NCBI RefSeq assembly: GCF_030272615.1
Contig: NC_081408.1
Span: 616,092,476 to 616,154,475 of the forward strand
From: Cryptomeria japonica
Lineage: Eukaryota; Streptophyta; Pinopsida; Cupressales; Cupressaceae
DNA: 62,000 bases
Direction of reading: 5' to 3'
Translations under genes and position numbers: made by a program
The notes under the pieces: model-generated
Database searches by the model: none
Told to the model about the DNA's origin: nothing
What the model saw: only the letters and a program-made list of their open reading frames with translations
In this document: piece by piece, positions 39,520 through 50,132 of the stretch
How the letters are laid out: every line of letters starts with the position of its first letter
How positions within the stretch are numbered: the stretch's first letter is position 1

Positions 39520-39597
39520 AAAGTACCTATGAATTGGAAGACCAGAAAGAGGAGGCAGCCATTCAAGGGGACCTTGAATTCTTTGTCCCCGCGAGTA

Positions 39598-41235
39598 TGG
39601 TGCAGGAGCACCTATGAAAACCTATGGAGACAAGGTGCACTAGGGTCACTGATAGGACCTCATGGAGAATCAAAACAAAATGAAGTCTAAAAGGCCTTTA
39701 AGGTCTTAAAACAATGTAATCATGGCCAATAGAGCCTAAATATGCAATGAAATGTAATGAAAAGATCAAAAAGTATAAAATTGTCAATGTTGGCAATTAG
39801 GCCTAGAAAAGGCTAAAATTGGGTTTTGAAGGGTAGAATAGGTGTGTGAAGAATAAATCATGTTTAAAATGTTTGTAAGGTCATATTAAGACCATTTTTT
39901 TGTGTTGGTAGAGTTAGGGGTCCAAGTTGTTCATGTTGACAACTTTGTTTGTCAAATGACGACTTTTGAGAGCAACTTTTATTGTCAAAATTGCAAAAAT
40001 GACAAGAATAGGTGGTTAGAGGTAGTTGGATGGTTATAGTTTGGTCTTGAAGGCCACAAATGCTATAAAACATTTCAAAACAATGATAGTGGGGGATATG
40101 GTGAGATATTGTGAGTGTATGGTCAAAGACAATCAGTTGGAGCAATAAAATCCATATTTTCATGTGAATTTTCTGAGTTTCAACATGTACAGTCTGATCT
40201 TTATTGATTTTGATGCATTTGATGTTAATATCTTGCAAGTTACTTGGTTAGGGATGATAAGGAAATGATTTAACTTTTCTTTGGGAGTGGTGACACTTAT
40301 TTTCATTATGTTTAATCAAAGTTCTCTGCTTTTTTTTGAAAACTGCCAGAACCTTGAACTAGGGTATCCAGTGGCTTTGTAAATGTAATATCTTTTGTTT
40401 TAATGTTTAACCAATCCTCATTTTATGAAGGGATGAGATAAAGGATGTATAATACTTTTCCATGGTGTGTGCAGGGTTCCATGCAGGAGGTTGAACGTGC
40501 ATGCAAGAATTTTTAATGACTGTTGCAGTCACAGAGGGGCAGTTTGACTGTCACAGTCAATGGTAGAGGCTTTGTTTGATATGACAAAGTGTGTTGTGTC
40601 CGGGAGGGATTAGAGTGGAGTTTGTTGGTGTGTTGACAACCTTTCCAAGGTGTTGGTGCAAGTAGAATATCCAAAGGAGGGGCTAAACCAGTGGGTTAGC
40701 AGAGATAGTAGCAAATTGTTACAGTTAGGACAGTATAAGGTAAGGAGGGTTAATTGCCAAGTCAAGTTGATTTTAAAGATACCATGGGTTGTGAATAGAG
40801 CCTAGATGGTTTTGAAGGTGCCTTGAGTGTTTGGGAGTGGGTATACCATTGTTTGAGTGTTCATCTTGAGAGATATTGGCTGACTGTCAAACAACCGGTG
40901 TTAGGACAGTGATAGTATGTTGTCATGTGAATCTAGTTTGGATGCTAGTTGGGTTATACACTTTCAAATGCAATGTGGGAAGAGTATACCTTGGTGTTGG
41001 GGTATGGAGGAAACTAGTAGCCAAGTGTTGATCCTAGAGTAGGGTCCAAAGGAGTGAGTAGGTTATCAAAACCTTGAAAGTGCAGTCTTAGGCAAAATGG
41101 TGAGATAATCAATCATGATCAATGGGAGTTGGAATGGGGAGTTTGTAACACCTAGCATGTAGAAGGATCCTCTGGAGTGTCACCTTGAGTGACTAAACCC
41201 TTGAGAGTTCTAGAGGAGGGGATCCCTCTGTATCA
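39598..41235 (+). repeat. Array F LTR 2
   Basis: 1638 bp, TGGTGCAGG to TGTATCA, with the PBS two bases later. It lacks an 11-bp piece near its start (one CCTATGGAGCA step) present in LTRs 1, 3 and 4. TATA box at 40064. Confidence 0.88.
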
Positions 41236-41296
41236 GATGGTATCAGAGCAAGCAAAAGGTCTGGGATGTGTGTAGGAATCCTAGATAGGTGAGAAG

Positions 41297-42019
41297 ATGT
41301 ATCTGACAAGGTTAGGAAGAGAGTTGTATAATTCTTTCGAAGAATACTTGGATGGTGGAAGGAAGCAAAAAGGAAAAGAAGATGAGAGAAAGAAGAAAGA
41401 AGAAGAGAGGAAGAGGATAGATGATGAAGAGTTGAGTAGATTGAAGAAAGAACTTGGTGAGATGGATGAGAAGTTAAGAAGACTTGCAGAAGAGAGGGAG
41501 CAATTGAGAAGGGAAAATGAACATTGGGAAACACAAATGAAGTTGAGGTTGGAAAACCTAGAGAGGAAAGTGAAGAGTTGGCACTTGAGGGTGCAAAAGA
41601 GGGTAGTTTGGCATGTGAAGAGGCTAATAGTAGCAAAGAAGAAGGATAATGAGGAAGCCTTGAAGGTGAATCATGAGTTGAGATGCCAAGGTGAATGGCA
41701 TAAGAATGAGAATGAATTTGGTGAAGGAGAAGAAGCTGATCCATGGGCATTGTACGCAGCCATAGAGGAAGAATGTAGAAGCCATGGTGGGGTTGACTCA
41801 CTTGAGATGTTGACACAAAAGATTCCTATGATGGAACAAGCTGATAATGAAATCAATGATGATTCTATATTTGTTTTTTCTAATCATTTGTATGCAGTTT
41901 TGTTGAGTGTTTACTTGGATGGCAATGTTGGAGGTGCTTATATTGAGTACCATTTGCTTGGGAGGATTTGCAATGAGCCACCAAAGCATGGAAATTTTAT
42001 TGAAGGGTACAAACAATAA
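41297..42019 (+). CDS. Array F internal ORF, copy 2, intact 240-residue coiled-coil protein
   Basis: The ATG follows the PBS by about 50 bp and the frame is open to TAA at 42017. Residues about 20-125 are a Glu/Lys/Arg-rich heptad-like coiled coil (EELSRLKKELGEMDEKLRRL and following). A basic stretch VWHVKRLIVAKKKDNEE and a less charged C-terminal domain (IFVFSNHLYAVLLSVYLDGN, then EYHLLGRICNEPPKHGNF) follow. No zinc knuckle, protease or polymerase motif is visible. I recognise no family. A gag-like structural role for packaging is possible but only inferred from position. Confidence 0.75.
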   Translation: MYLTRLGRELYNSFEEYLDGGRKQKGKEDERKKKEEERKRIDDEELSRLKKELGEMDEKLRRLAEEREQLRRENEHWETQMKLRLENLERKVKSWHLRVQKRVVWHVKRLIVAKKKDNEEALKVNHELRCQGEWHKNENEFGEGEEADPWALYAAIEEECRSHGGVDSLEMLTQKIPMMEQADNEINDDSIFVFSNHLYAVLLSVYLDGNVGGAYIEYHLLGRICNEPPKHGNFIEGYKQ

Positions 42020-42094
42020 GTACCTATGAATTGGAAGACCAGAAAGAGGAGGCAGCCATTCAAGGGGACCTTGAATTCTTTGTCCCGGGGAGTA

Positions 42095-43767
42095 TGGTGC
42101 AGGAGCACCTATGGAGCACCTATGAAAACCTATGGACACAAGGTGCACTAGGGTCACTGATAGGACCTCATGGAGAATCAAAGGGAAATGAAGTCTAAAA
42201 TGCCTTTAAGGTCTTAAAGCAATGTAATCATGGCCAATAGAGCCTAAATATGCAATGAAATGTAATAAAAAGATTAAAAAGTATACAATTGTCAATGTTG
42301 GCAATTAGGCCTAGAAAAGGCTAAAATTGGGTTTTGAAGGGTAGAATAGGTGTGTGAAGAATAAACCACATTTTAAATGTTTGTAAGGTCATCTTAATAG
42401 CATTTTTGTGTGTTGGTAGATTTAGGGGTCCAAGTTGTTCATGTTGACAACTTTGTTTGTCAAATGACAGCTTTTAAGAGCAACTTTTATTGTCAAAATT
42501 GCAAAAATGACAAGAATAGGTGGTTAGAGGTAGTTGGGTGGTTATGGTTAGAGGTAGTTGGGTGGTTATATTTAGGTATTGAAGGCCAAAAATGGTATAA
42601 AACATTGTAAAACAATGATAGTGGGGGATATGGTGGGATATTGTGAGTGTACGATCGAAGACAATCAGTTGAAGCAATAAAATCCATATTTTCATGTGCA
42701 TTTTCTGAGTTTCAACGTGTACAGTCTGATCTTTATTGATTTTGATGCATTTGATGTTCATATCTTGAAAAATAATTGGTTAGGGATGATCAAGAAATTA
42801 TTTAAATTTTCTTTTGGAGTGGTGGCACTTATTTTCATTATGTTTAATCAAAGTTCTCTGCATTTTTGTGAAAATCGCTAGAACCTTGAACTAGGGTATC
42901 CAATGGGTTTGTAAATGTAATATCTTTTTATTTAATATTTAACCATTCCTCATTTTGGTCAGGGATGAGGTAAAGGATGTATACTACCTATCCATGGTGT
43001 GTGCAAGGTTCCATGCAGGAGGTTGAATGTGCATCCAAGAAGTTTTCATGACTGTTGCAGTCACAGAGGGGCAGTTTGACTGTCACAGTCAATGGTAGAG
43101 GCTTTGTTTGATATGACAAAGTGTGTTGTGGCTGGGAGGGCTTAGAGTGGAGTTTGTTGGTGTGTTGAGAACCTTTCCAAGGTGTTGGTGCAAGTAGAAT
43201 ATCCAAAGGAGGGGCTAAACCAGTGGGTTAGCAGAGATAGTAGCAAATTGTCACAGTTAGGACAGTATAAGGTAAGGAGGGTTAATTGCCAAGTCAAGTT
43301 GATTTTAAAGATGCCATGGGTTGTGAATAGAGCCTAGATGGTTTTGAAGGTGCCTTGAGTGTTTGGGAGTGGGTATACCATTGTTTGAGTGTTCATCTTG
43401 AGAGATATTGGCTGACTGTCAAACAACCGGTGTTAGGACAGTGATAGTATGTTGTCATGTGAATCTAGTTTGGATGCTAGTTGGGTTATACGCTTTCAAA
43501 TGCAATGTGGGAAGAGTATACCTTGGTGTTGGGGTATGGAGGAAACTAGTAGCCAAATTTTGATCCTAGAGTAGGGTCCAAAGGAGTGAGTAGGTTATCA
43601 AAACCTTGAAAGTGCAGTCTTAGGCAAAATGGTGAGATAATCAATCATGATCAATGGGAGTTGGAATGGGGAGTTTGTAACACCTAGCATGTAGAAGGAT
43701 CCTCTGGAGTGTCACCTTGAGTGACTGAACCCTTGAGAGTTCTAGAGGAGGGGATCCCTTTGTATCG
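42095..43767 (+). repeat. Array F LTR 3
   Basis: 1673 bp, longer than LTRs 2 and 4 mainly because of a 24-bp tandem duplication (GGTTAGAGGTAGTTGGGTGG unit) near 42520-42570. The end is TATCG rather than TATCA, a single change in the terminal dinucleotide. TATA box at 42596. Confidence 0.88.
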
Positions 43768-43828
43768 GATGGTATTAGAGCAAGCAAAAGGTCTGGGATG
43801 TGTGTAGGAATCCTAGATAGGTGAGAAG

Positions 43829-44551
43829 ATGTATCTGACAAGGTTAGGAAGAGAGTTGTATAATTCTTTCGAAGAATACTTGGATGGTGGAAGGAAGCAA
43901 AAAGAAAAAGAAGATGAGAGAAAGAAGAAAGAAGAAGAGAGGAAGAGGATAGATGAAGAAGAGTTGAGTAGATTGAAGAAAGAACTTGGTGAGATGGATG
44001 AGAAGTTAAGAAGACTTGCAGAAGAGAGGGAGCAATTGAGAAGGGAAAATGAACATTGGGAAGCACAAATGAAGTTGAGGTTGGAAAACCTAGAGAGGAA
44101 AGTGAAGAGTTGGCACTTGAGGGTGCAAAAGAGGGTAGTTTGGCATGTGAAGAGGCTAATAGTAGCAAAGAAGAAGGATAATGAGGAAGCCTTGAAGGTG
44201 AATCGTGAGTTGAGATGCCAAGGTGAATGGCATAAGAATGAGAATGAATTTGGTGAAGGAGAAGAAGCTGATCCATGGGCATTGTACGCAGCCATAGAGG
44301 AAGAATGTAGAAGCCATGGTGGGGTTGACTCACTTGAGATGTTGACACAAAAGATTCCTATGATGGAACAAGCTGATATTGAAATCAATGATGATACTAT
44401 ATTTGTTTTTTCTAATCATTTGTATGCAGGTTTGTTGAGTGTTTACTTGGATGGCAATGTTGGAGGTGCTTATATTGAGTACCATTTGTTTGGGAGGATT
44501 TGCAATGAGCCACCAAAGCATGGACATTTTATTGCAGGGTACAAACAATAA
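43829..44551 (+). CDS. Array F internal ORF, copy 3, intact 240-residue coiled-coil protein
   Basis: It has the same length and architecture as copy 2 with ten amino-acid differences in 240 (for example Gly/Glu in the first lysine-rich part, Asn/Ile and Val/Gly in the C-terminal domain). The differences I see mostly change the residue, so there is no sign of strong purifying selection after duplication, although both frames remain open. The long minus-strand frames over the same DNA (43641-44348 and 43813-44388) are shadows caused by the repetitive codon composition. Confidence 0.75.
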   Translation: MYLTRLGRELYNSFEEYLDGGRKQKEKEDERKKKEEERKRIDEEELSRLKKELGEMDEKLRRLAEEREQLRRENEHWEAQMKLRLENLERKVKSWHLRVQKRVVWHVKRLIVAKKKDNEEALKVNRELRCQGEWHKNENEFGEGEEADPWALYAAIEEECRSHGGVDSLEMLTQKIPMMEQADIEINDDTIFVFSNHLYAGLLSVYLDGNVGGAYIEYHLFGRICNEPPKHGHFIAGYKQ

Positions 44552-44626
44552 GTAACTATGAATTGGAAGACCAGAAAGAGGAGGCAGCCATTCAAGGGGA
44601 CCTTGAATTCTTTGTCCCGGGGAGTA

Positions 44627-46274
44627 TGGTGCAGGAGCACCTATGGAGCACCTATGAAAACCTATGGAGACAAGGTGCACTAGGGTCACTGATAGGACCT
44701 CATGGAGAATCAAAGGGAAATGAAGTCTAAAATGCCTTTAAGGTCTTAAAGCAATGTAATCATGGCCAATAGAGCCTAAATATGCAATGAAATGTAATAA
44801 AAAGATTAAAAAGTATACAATTGTCAATGTTGGCAATTAGGCCTAAAAAAGGCTAAAATTGGGTTTTGAAGGGTAGAATAGGTGTGTGAAGAATAAACCA
44901 CATTTTAAATGTTTTTAAGGTCATCTTAATATCATTTTTATGTGTTTCTAGAGTTAGGGGTCCAAGTTGTTCATGTTGACAACTTTGTTTGTCAAATGAC
45001 AGCTTTTAAGAGCAACTTTTATTGTCAAAATTGCAAAAATGACAAGAATAGGTGGTTAGAGGTAGTTGGGTGGTTATAGTTAGGTCTTGAAGGCAAAAAA
45101 TGCTATAAAACATTGTAAAACAATGATAGTGGTGGATATGGTGGGATATTGTGAGTGTACGGTCGAAGACAATTAGTTGAAGCAATAAAATCCATATTTT
45201 CATGTGCATTTTCTGAGTTTCAACGTGTACAGTCTGATCTTTATTGATTTTGATGCATTTGATGTTCATATCTTGCAAAATAATTGGTTAGGGATGATTA
45301 GGAAATGATTTAACTTTTCTTTTGGAGTGGTGGCACTTATTTTCATTATGTTTAATCAAAGTTCTCTGCATTTTTGTGAAAACCGCTAGAACCTTGAACT
45401 AGGGTATCCAATGGGTTTGTAAATGTAATATCTTTTTATTTAATATTTAACCATTCCTCATTTTGGTTAGGGATGAGTTAAAGGATGTATACTACCTATC
45501 CATGGTGTGTGTAGGGTTCCATGCAGGAGGTTGAACGTGCATCCAAGAAGTTTTCATGACTGTTGCAGTCACAAAGGGGCAGTTTGGCTGTCACAGTCAA
45601 TGGTAGAGGCTTTGTTTGATATGACAAAGTGTGTTGTGGCTGGGAGGGCTTAGAGTGGAGTTTTTTGGTGTGTTGACAACCTTTCCAAGGTGTTGGTGCA
45701 AGTAGAATACCCAAAGGAGGGGCTAAACTAGTGGGTTAGCAGAGATAGTAGCAAATTGTCACAGTTAGGACAGTATAAGGTAAGGAGGGTTAATTGCCAA
45801 GTCAAGTTGATTTTAAAGATGCCATGGGTTGTGAATAGAGCCTAGATGGTTTTGAAGGTGCCTTGAGTGTTTGAGAGTGGGTATACCATTGTTTGAGTGT
45901 TCATCTTGAGAGATATTGGCTGACTGTCAAACAACCGGTGTTAGGACAGTGATAGTATGTTGTCATGTGAATCTAGTTTGGATGCTAGTTGGGTTATACG
46001 CTTTCAAATGCAATGTGGGAAGAGTATACCTTGGTGTTGGGGTATGGAGGAAACTAGTAGCCAAGTGTTGATCCTAGAGTAGGGTCCAAAGGAGTGAGTA
46101 GGTTATCAAAACCTTGAAAGTGCAGTCTTAGGCAAAATGGTGAGATAATCAATCATGATCAATGGGAGTTGGAATGGGGAGTTTGTAACACCTATCATGT
46201 AGAAGGATCCTCTTAGTGTCACCTTGAGTGACTAAACCCTTGAGATTTCTAGAGTAGGGGATCCCTCTGTATCA
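44627..46274 (+). repeat. Array F LTR 4 (terminal)
   Basis: 1648 bp, TGGTGCAGG to TGTATCA, then ACTAATGGGG instead of a PBS. A small deletion near 46213 (CTCTTAGTGTC against CTCTGGAGTGTC) distinguishes it. TATA box at 45104. It closes the array next to element D leader sequence. Confidence 0.88.
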
Positions 46275-46279
46275 ACTAA

Positions 46280-47254
46280 TGGGGGCACAAAATGACAAGT
46301 ATCTTGGGAGAGTTACTATCTCTCTTGCACAAAGATTATCCCCCTTTCGGAGGTGAACTGGGTAGCTTCTAATTTGAATTGGAACTAGTAAGGGGTCCAT
46401 TTAGCGTGTCGATGTATAAACTCATTTAAGAGGTCTCCTAGCCTTGAAAACAAAGGTTTAATAAACCCAAAGGTACAAAGGAGAGCTATTCTCGAGAATT
46501 GTCGTTGACTTGATTTTCATCAAATCACATTTGTTTTATAGTGGGTTGGAGTACTTGGCGTTTAGCCGTTCCCATTTGGGTTGTTCCCCTCTCATCGGCC
46601 GTAATGGCTATAGAGTTATTAACTCCTCCGGAGGGCAGGCCCGCTAAAGATATACAAATCTCAAACTTAAAGAAAACGCTTCAAGGGTTTGGATTTCTGA
46701 TTGTCTATATAGACAAGAGCATACTCTCCTACCTCTCATAATTTTCTTAAAACATGAAATACATATTTGTTCTTTAACCAGATAGCAAGTTAGGTGCCTA
46801 AAATAAAATGAATTTAATGAATACATGATGTTTGGTTGATTCTCCTCAGGCAACTTGCAAAGACAATGAATCAATAGTCATATTGTCTTTGTGCTACAAG
46901 CATAGTCTTCGACAATCATTCTACAAAAACTGATTAGGTTGTAAAAATTCTTCAGATAAACAAATAACTAGCCAGGGTCAGTGTCAGTGTAATCAAAATT
47001 GAACAGAAAACCTGAAGAATGAAACTTGCTTTTTAACCCAACAGAATACATAATCGTACGGCAATTCTCACCGACTCGTACGATAATTCATACAGGATCG
47101 TACGATAATTGCAGTTTGTCATTCTGTCATATAGGAAATGTCGTACGATATTATGCATAAACTGTATGGAAAAAAAATCCGAAAAGTCAAAAATCTGGAA
47201 AAAAAATAAAAATAAACAGTTAGTCTTGGAGGCCGAAAAAAAGAGTAGTCTTTT
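46280..47254 (-). other. Element D leader between array F and PBS
   Basis: Non-coding, with no recognised gene. Four TCGTACG(A/G) sites are packed into about 95 bp (47054, 47076, 47099, 47141). Short frames at 46541-46741 and 47033-47333 have no motif. A clustered purine run (AAAAAAATAAAAATAAAC) lies near 47200. Confidence 0.55.
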
Positions 47255-47272
47255 GTCCCACAGTGGGTGCCA
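47255..47272 (-). other. Primer-binding site of element D
   Basis: The minus strand reads TGGCACCCACTGTGGGAC four bases after the LTR end. The complement of the plant tRNA-Lys(CUU) 3' end, recalled as TGGCGCCCACCGTGGGGC, agrees at 15 of 18 positions. All three differences are G-to-A or C-to-T changes, as in methylation-driven decay. Confidence 0.7.
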
Positions 47273-47276
47273 AAAA

Positions 47277-48431
47277 TGTGTGTGTGAAAAGTGGACTTGT
47301 ATCTGTATCTGGAATACACAACACTTCAATTAAGTCATTATATGCATGGTTAGTAAATCAATAATCAATGAATAATAAACCATTACAAACCGACCCATTG
47401 CCTTCTAGTAGATGCGAGTTTAGATTGCTCTTAGATTGCTAAGCTATCCAGTGACTAGACAACACCTAAACGAAGGATTTTTAAATCTATATGAGCATGA
47501 ATATGAGCTAAATGGATGCAAGATTTAAGCTAGATATGCAGGATTAATCTAACATGCTTTAAGCAGTATATGAATATTTAAGCTAAATGATTTAAGCAAT
47601 ATGAAATAACTAATATGCAATATCTCAATGCAAATTATCAATGAACCTAGAGCAAAAAAACAACATAATAACAATATATTTTCCAAGATCTTTGATTAGG
47701 AGATGAGAGCCTGAATTTATAGAAAATTCAGAAAGAAACCAACGGCTAAGATCAAACAATGATGAGCGGTCAAGATTTTCCAAGAGGAAGCACAATCCAG
47801 GTGAATTGATGTGATTGGATGTTTTTCTCAGTTTTAAAGGAAATTGAACTAAAATTAAGATAAAATCAGGAAAAAACTGATTTATTCTCTATTTCATTCA
47901 ATTTTAATATTTAATTGTTTTATTTGCTTTCTTTGAGATTATTTATCAATTTTTAATTTGTTTTTCAAGATTATCTCCAATTGATTTCTTTTCTCAATTT
48001 TTAATTCTTTTTTTTTTGTCAATTAATTCCTTTTTTGATTTGTTTCCTTTTTTGAAGATTTGTGCTCATAATTTCCAATTCCTCTTTCTTGATTTGTTTC
48101 CTTTTTTGAAGATTTATGACATTTTTATTTATTTTTCAAATTAATTCCTCTTTTTGATAATTTAATGGCAAATTGATTTATTTAGTTAAATATGCAAAAG
48201 ATATTTAATTAAAATAATAAGATAATTGTTTAAAATGATTTACTTGGAATGATTTAATTAATTAAATAAATATTTAATTAATATTGAGTGATTAATTTTG
48301 CCATGTGACATTGATGATTTTAGAAATTAATTGTGTGCTCAAGATTTATTTAATTTCCTTCGGTTAGGATCTTGGTGACGTTGTCGAGATTAGGGGCTCA
48401 TGGTTTAGATGACCATTTTTAGGGTATTACA
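47277..48431 (-). repeat. Element D 5' LTR (right end)
   Basis: 1155 bp, the partner of 14391-15546. It ends GGGTATTACA at 48431 and is followed by the GTATT duplication, after which the RNase H of chromovirus C resumes. Confidence 0.95.
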
Positions 48432-48869
48432 GTATTGAGTCAAGAAGGGAGAGCAGTAGCTTATTTCAGCGAAAAATTGAATGATGCCAGGAGGAGATAT
48501 TCGGTGTATGATCAAGAATTTTTTGCCATAGTTCAAGCCTTGAAGAAGTGGAGACATTATCTATTGCCTAAAGAATGTGTGTTGTATACTAACCATCAAG
48601 CCTTGCAGTATTTGAACATTCGAAGTAAGTTGAATCAGAGACATATGAGATGGGTAGAGTTCTTGCAGAGTTCCACCTTTGTGTTGAAGCATAGAAGTGG
48701 AAAGTCAAATAAAGTTGTTGATGCATTGAGTAGAAGGAGGAATGTGCTGGCAGAGATGAGAGTGACAATATTAGGATTTGAAGAGTTGAAGACATTGTAT
48801 GATGATGACCCGGATTTTGCAGAACCTTGGAAAGCATGGAGAGAACCGGTTATGATGGACATAAGTTAG
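48432..48869 (+). pseudogene. pol: Chromovirus C RNase H, second part
   Basis: The reading continues from 14390 across element D. Motifs: SQEGRAVAYFSEKLNDARRR, YDQEFFAIVQALKKWRHYLL, VLYTNHQALQYLN (the usual TDHxSL box with Asn for Asp), HMRWVEFLQSSTFVLKHRSG and VVDALSRR, which is the classic end of gypsy RNase H. The frame is open for 144 codons. Confidence 0.93.
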
Positions 48870-50012
48870 TGGTTGGATTATTTCATTCAGGATGGGATGC
48901 TATTTAGAGGAGTTTAGTTGTGTATACCTAAGAGTTCTATGAGGGAGAATTTGGTAAAGGAGAAGCATAGTGGAGGATTAGCCAGACACTTTCGTGTTGA
49001 CAAAATAGTAGCATTGACAAAACAGTGGTACCAGAGAGACCTTGAGAAGATATAAGCATGGGTTTCATACTCGGATTACTTAAGACAGAGAGGAAATGAT
49101 TTTATATTTGTAGTAGTGGATAGATTCTCGAAGATGGCTCATTTCATACCTTGTAAGATGACATTAGTTGCGGTGCATGTAGCTGACCTATTTTTCAAGG
49201 AGGTAGTGAGATTACATGGATTACCTAAGAGCATAGTTCCAGACAAAGACAATAAGTTTGTTGGTTATTTTTGGAGAACACTTTGGAAGAAGATGAAGAC
49301 AAATTTGAATTATATTTTGACTTTTCACCCACAAACTGATGGACAGACAAAGGTAGTAAACCAGAGTTTGGGAAATTTGTTGATATGCTTAGTTGGAGAG
49401 AAGACCGGAAGTTGGTATTTGATTCTTGAACAAGCAGAGTTTGCCTACATTAATTTAGTGAATAGGAGTACCGAAAGAACACCTTTTGAGATTGTTACCA
49501 GAGCACACCTTAGAGGTATATCAGAATTGAGAGATATCAGTAATGAAGACAAGAGGAGTGCAGAAGCAGAAGAGTTTGAAGATCACATGGTGACCATACA
49601 TATTCAGGTTAAGTAACATTTGGAGGATATGAACAACAAGTATAAGGAGAAAGTAGATGAGAAGAGGAGACATAAGGAATTTGAAGTTGGCGATGAAGTG
49701 ATGGTGTATCTGAGAAAAGAGAGATTTCCAGTTGGAACCTATAACAAGTTGCAGATGAGGAAGTTTGGACCTTGCATGATCTTTAGGAAGTTCAGTTCCA
49801 AAAATGCATATGAAGTGGAGCTACCGGATCTATTTCATCTATATTCAACATTAGAGATCTACATCAATATCATGAACCAGAATTCAGCGAAGATAATATT
49901 GCAGACTTGGAGAAACAGTTGCCCCAAAAGGAGCCAGATCATATTGAGGACATTTTGGATAGTAGGATTGGGCGTAGTACCCGGAGCAGTCAGTACAAGG
50001 AGTATCTTGTGA
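48870..50012 (+). pseudogene. pol: Chromovirus C integrase
   Basis: The region begins with part of the zinc-binding domain (EKHSGGLARHFRVDK, the two histidines). The cysteine pair is missing and the reading jumps to the core at about 49085, suggesting a deletion. Core motifs: VVVDRFSKMAHFIPC, then PDKDNKFVGYFWRTL (usual DRDxxF box), FHPQTDGQTKVVNQSL (Glu changed to Val-Asn context) and ERTPFEIV. A GPF-type motif MRKFGPCMIFRKFSSKNAYE lies near 49750. Stops at 49077 and 49614 break it. Confidence 0.87.
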
Positions 50013-50101
50013 AATGGAAGGACATACCAGTTGAAGATTCATCTTGGATTTCTCAGGCAGAGGTGGACCACCTTGGGTTTTCTTTGACCCCCAAAAAGTG
50101 A
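49907..50101 (+). pseudogene. Chromovirus C chromodomain
   Basis: The sequence EDILDSRIGRSTRSSQYKEY followed by LVKWKDIPVEDSSWISQAEV has the chromodomain core of Tyr, Leu-Val-Lys-Trp and the later Trp, fused to the integrase C-terminus in chromoviruses. It directs integration toward marked chromatin. It is one frame away from the preceding integrase, so a frameshift separates them. The stop at 50099 precedes the 3' LTR by about 30 bp. Confidence 0.9.
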
Positions 50102-50132
50102 GGGACTCACTTTTTCAATAACCTTGGATGTC

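Larger units (their letters stand above)
37104..46274 (+). mobile_element. Tandem array F of a non-autonomous LTR retrotransposon (4 LTRs, 3 internal regions)
   Basis: Units start TGGTGCAGGAGCACC at 37104, 39598, 42095 and 44627. LTRs are 37104-38738, 39598-41235, 42095-43767 and 44627-46274. Internal regions 38739-39597, 41236-42094 and 43768-44626 are each 859 bp and each begin with a tRNA-Met-type PBS. The array is bounded by GCTAA (37099-37103) and ACTAA (46275-46279), one mismatch in five, so it behaves as one insertion with shared LTRs. Internal regions encode only a coiled-coil protein; there is no gag, protease, RT or integrase. It lies in the leader of element D, whose coding strand is the opposite one. 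Confidence 0.9.
14391..48431 (-). mobile_element. Tat-lineage Ty3/gypsy retrotransposon D, with nested insertions
   Basis: LTRs of 1156 and 1155 bp lie at 14391-15546 and 47277-48431, flanked by a perfect GTATT duplication (14386-14390 and 48432-48436). Orientation is minus: read that way the LTR starts TGTAATACCC, a tRNA-Lys-like PBS follows the right-hand LTR, gag-pol runs from 36098 to 28256, and a polypurine tract AAAGAGGGGCAAA precedes the left-hand LTR. A second RNase H between RT-RH and integrase, no chromodomain, and an extra antisense ORF near the 3' LTR all fit the Tat lineage. LINE G and array F are inserted inside. Without them D would be about 17 kb. Confidence 0.93.

Noticed and set aside
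43641-44388. Long minus-strand ORFs (191-235 codons) opposite the array F coding region, also at 41193-41816
   Set aside because: The plus-strand frame has the consistent position after the PBS, coiled-coil composition and LTR orientation. The minus frames are Ser/Leu-rich mirror readings of Glu/Lys-rich codons.
37104-46274. Array F as a satellite or a tandem host gene family
   Set aside because: TG...CA ends, PBS after each LTR, the TATA/AATAAA layout and flanking target duplication identify LTR-retrotransposon units. The last unit lacks an internal region, as a shared-LTR array predicts.
46541-47333. Short ORFs between array F and the D primer-binding site
   Set aside because: No motif and no consistent frame. 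The region is the untranslated leader of D.
14391-48431. Element D read as a plus-strand element with the PMD gene as its main ORF
   Set aside because: The PBS lies next to the right LTR on the minus strand, the polypurine tract lies next to the left LTR on the minus strand, and gag-pol is on the minus strand, so the PMD gene is antisense cargo.
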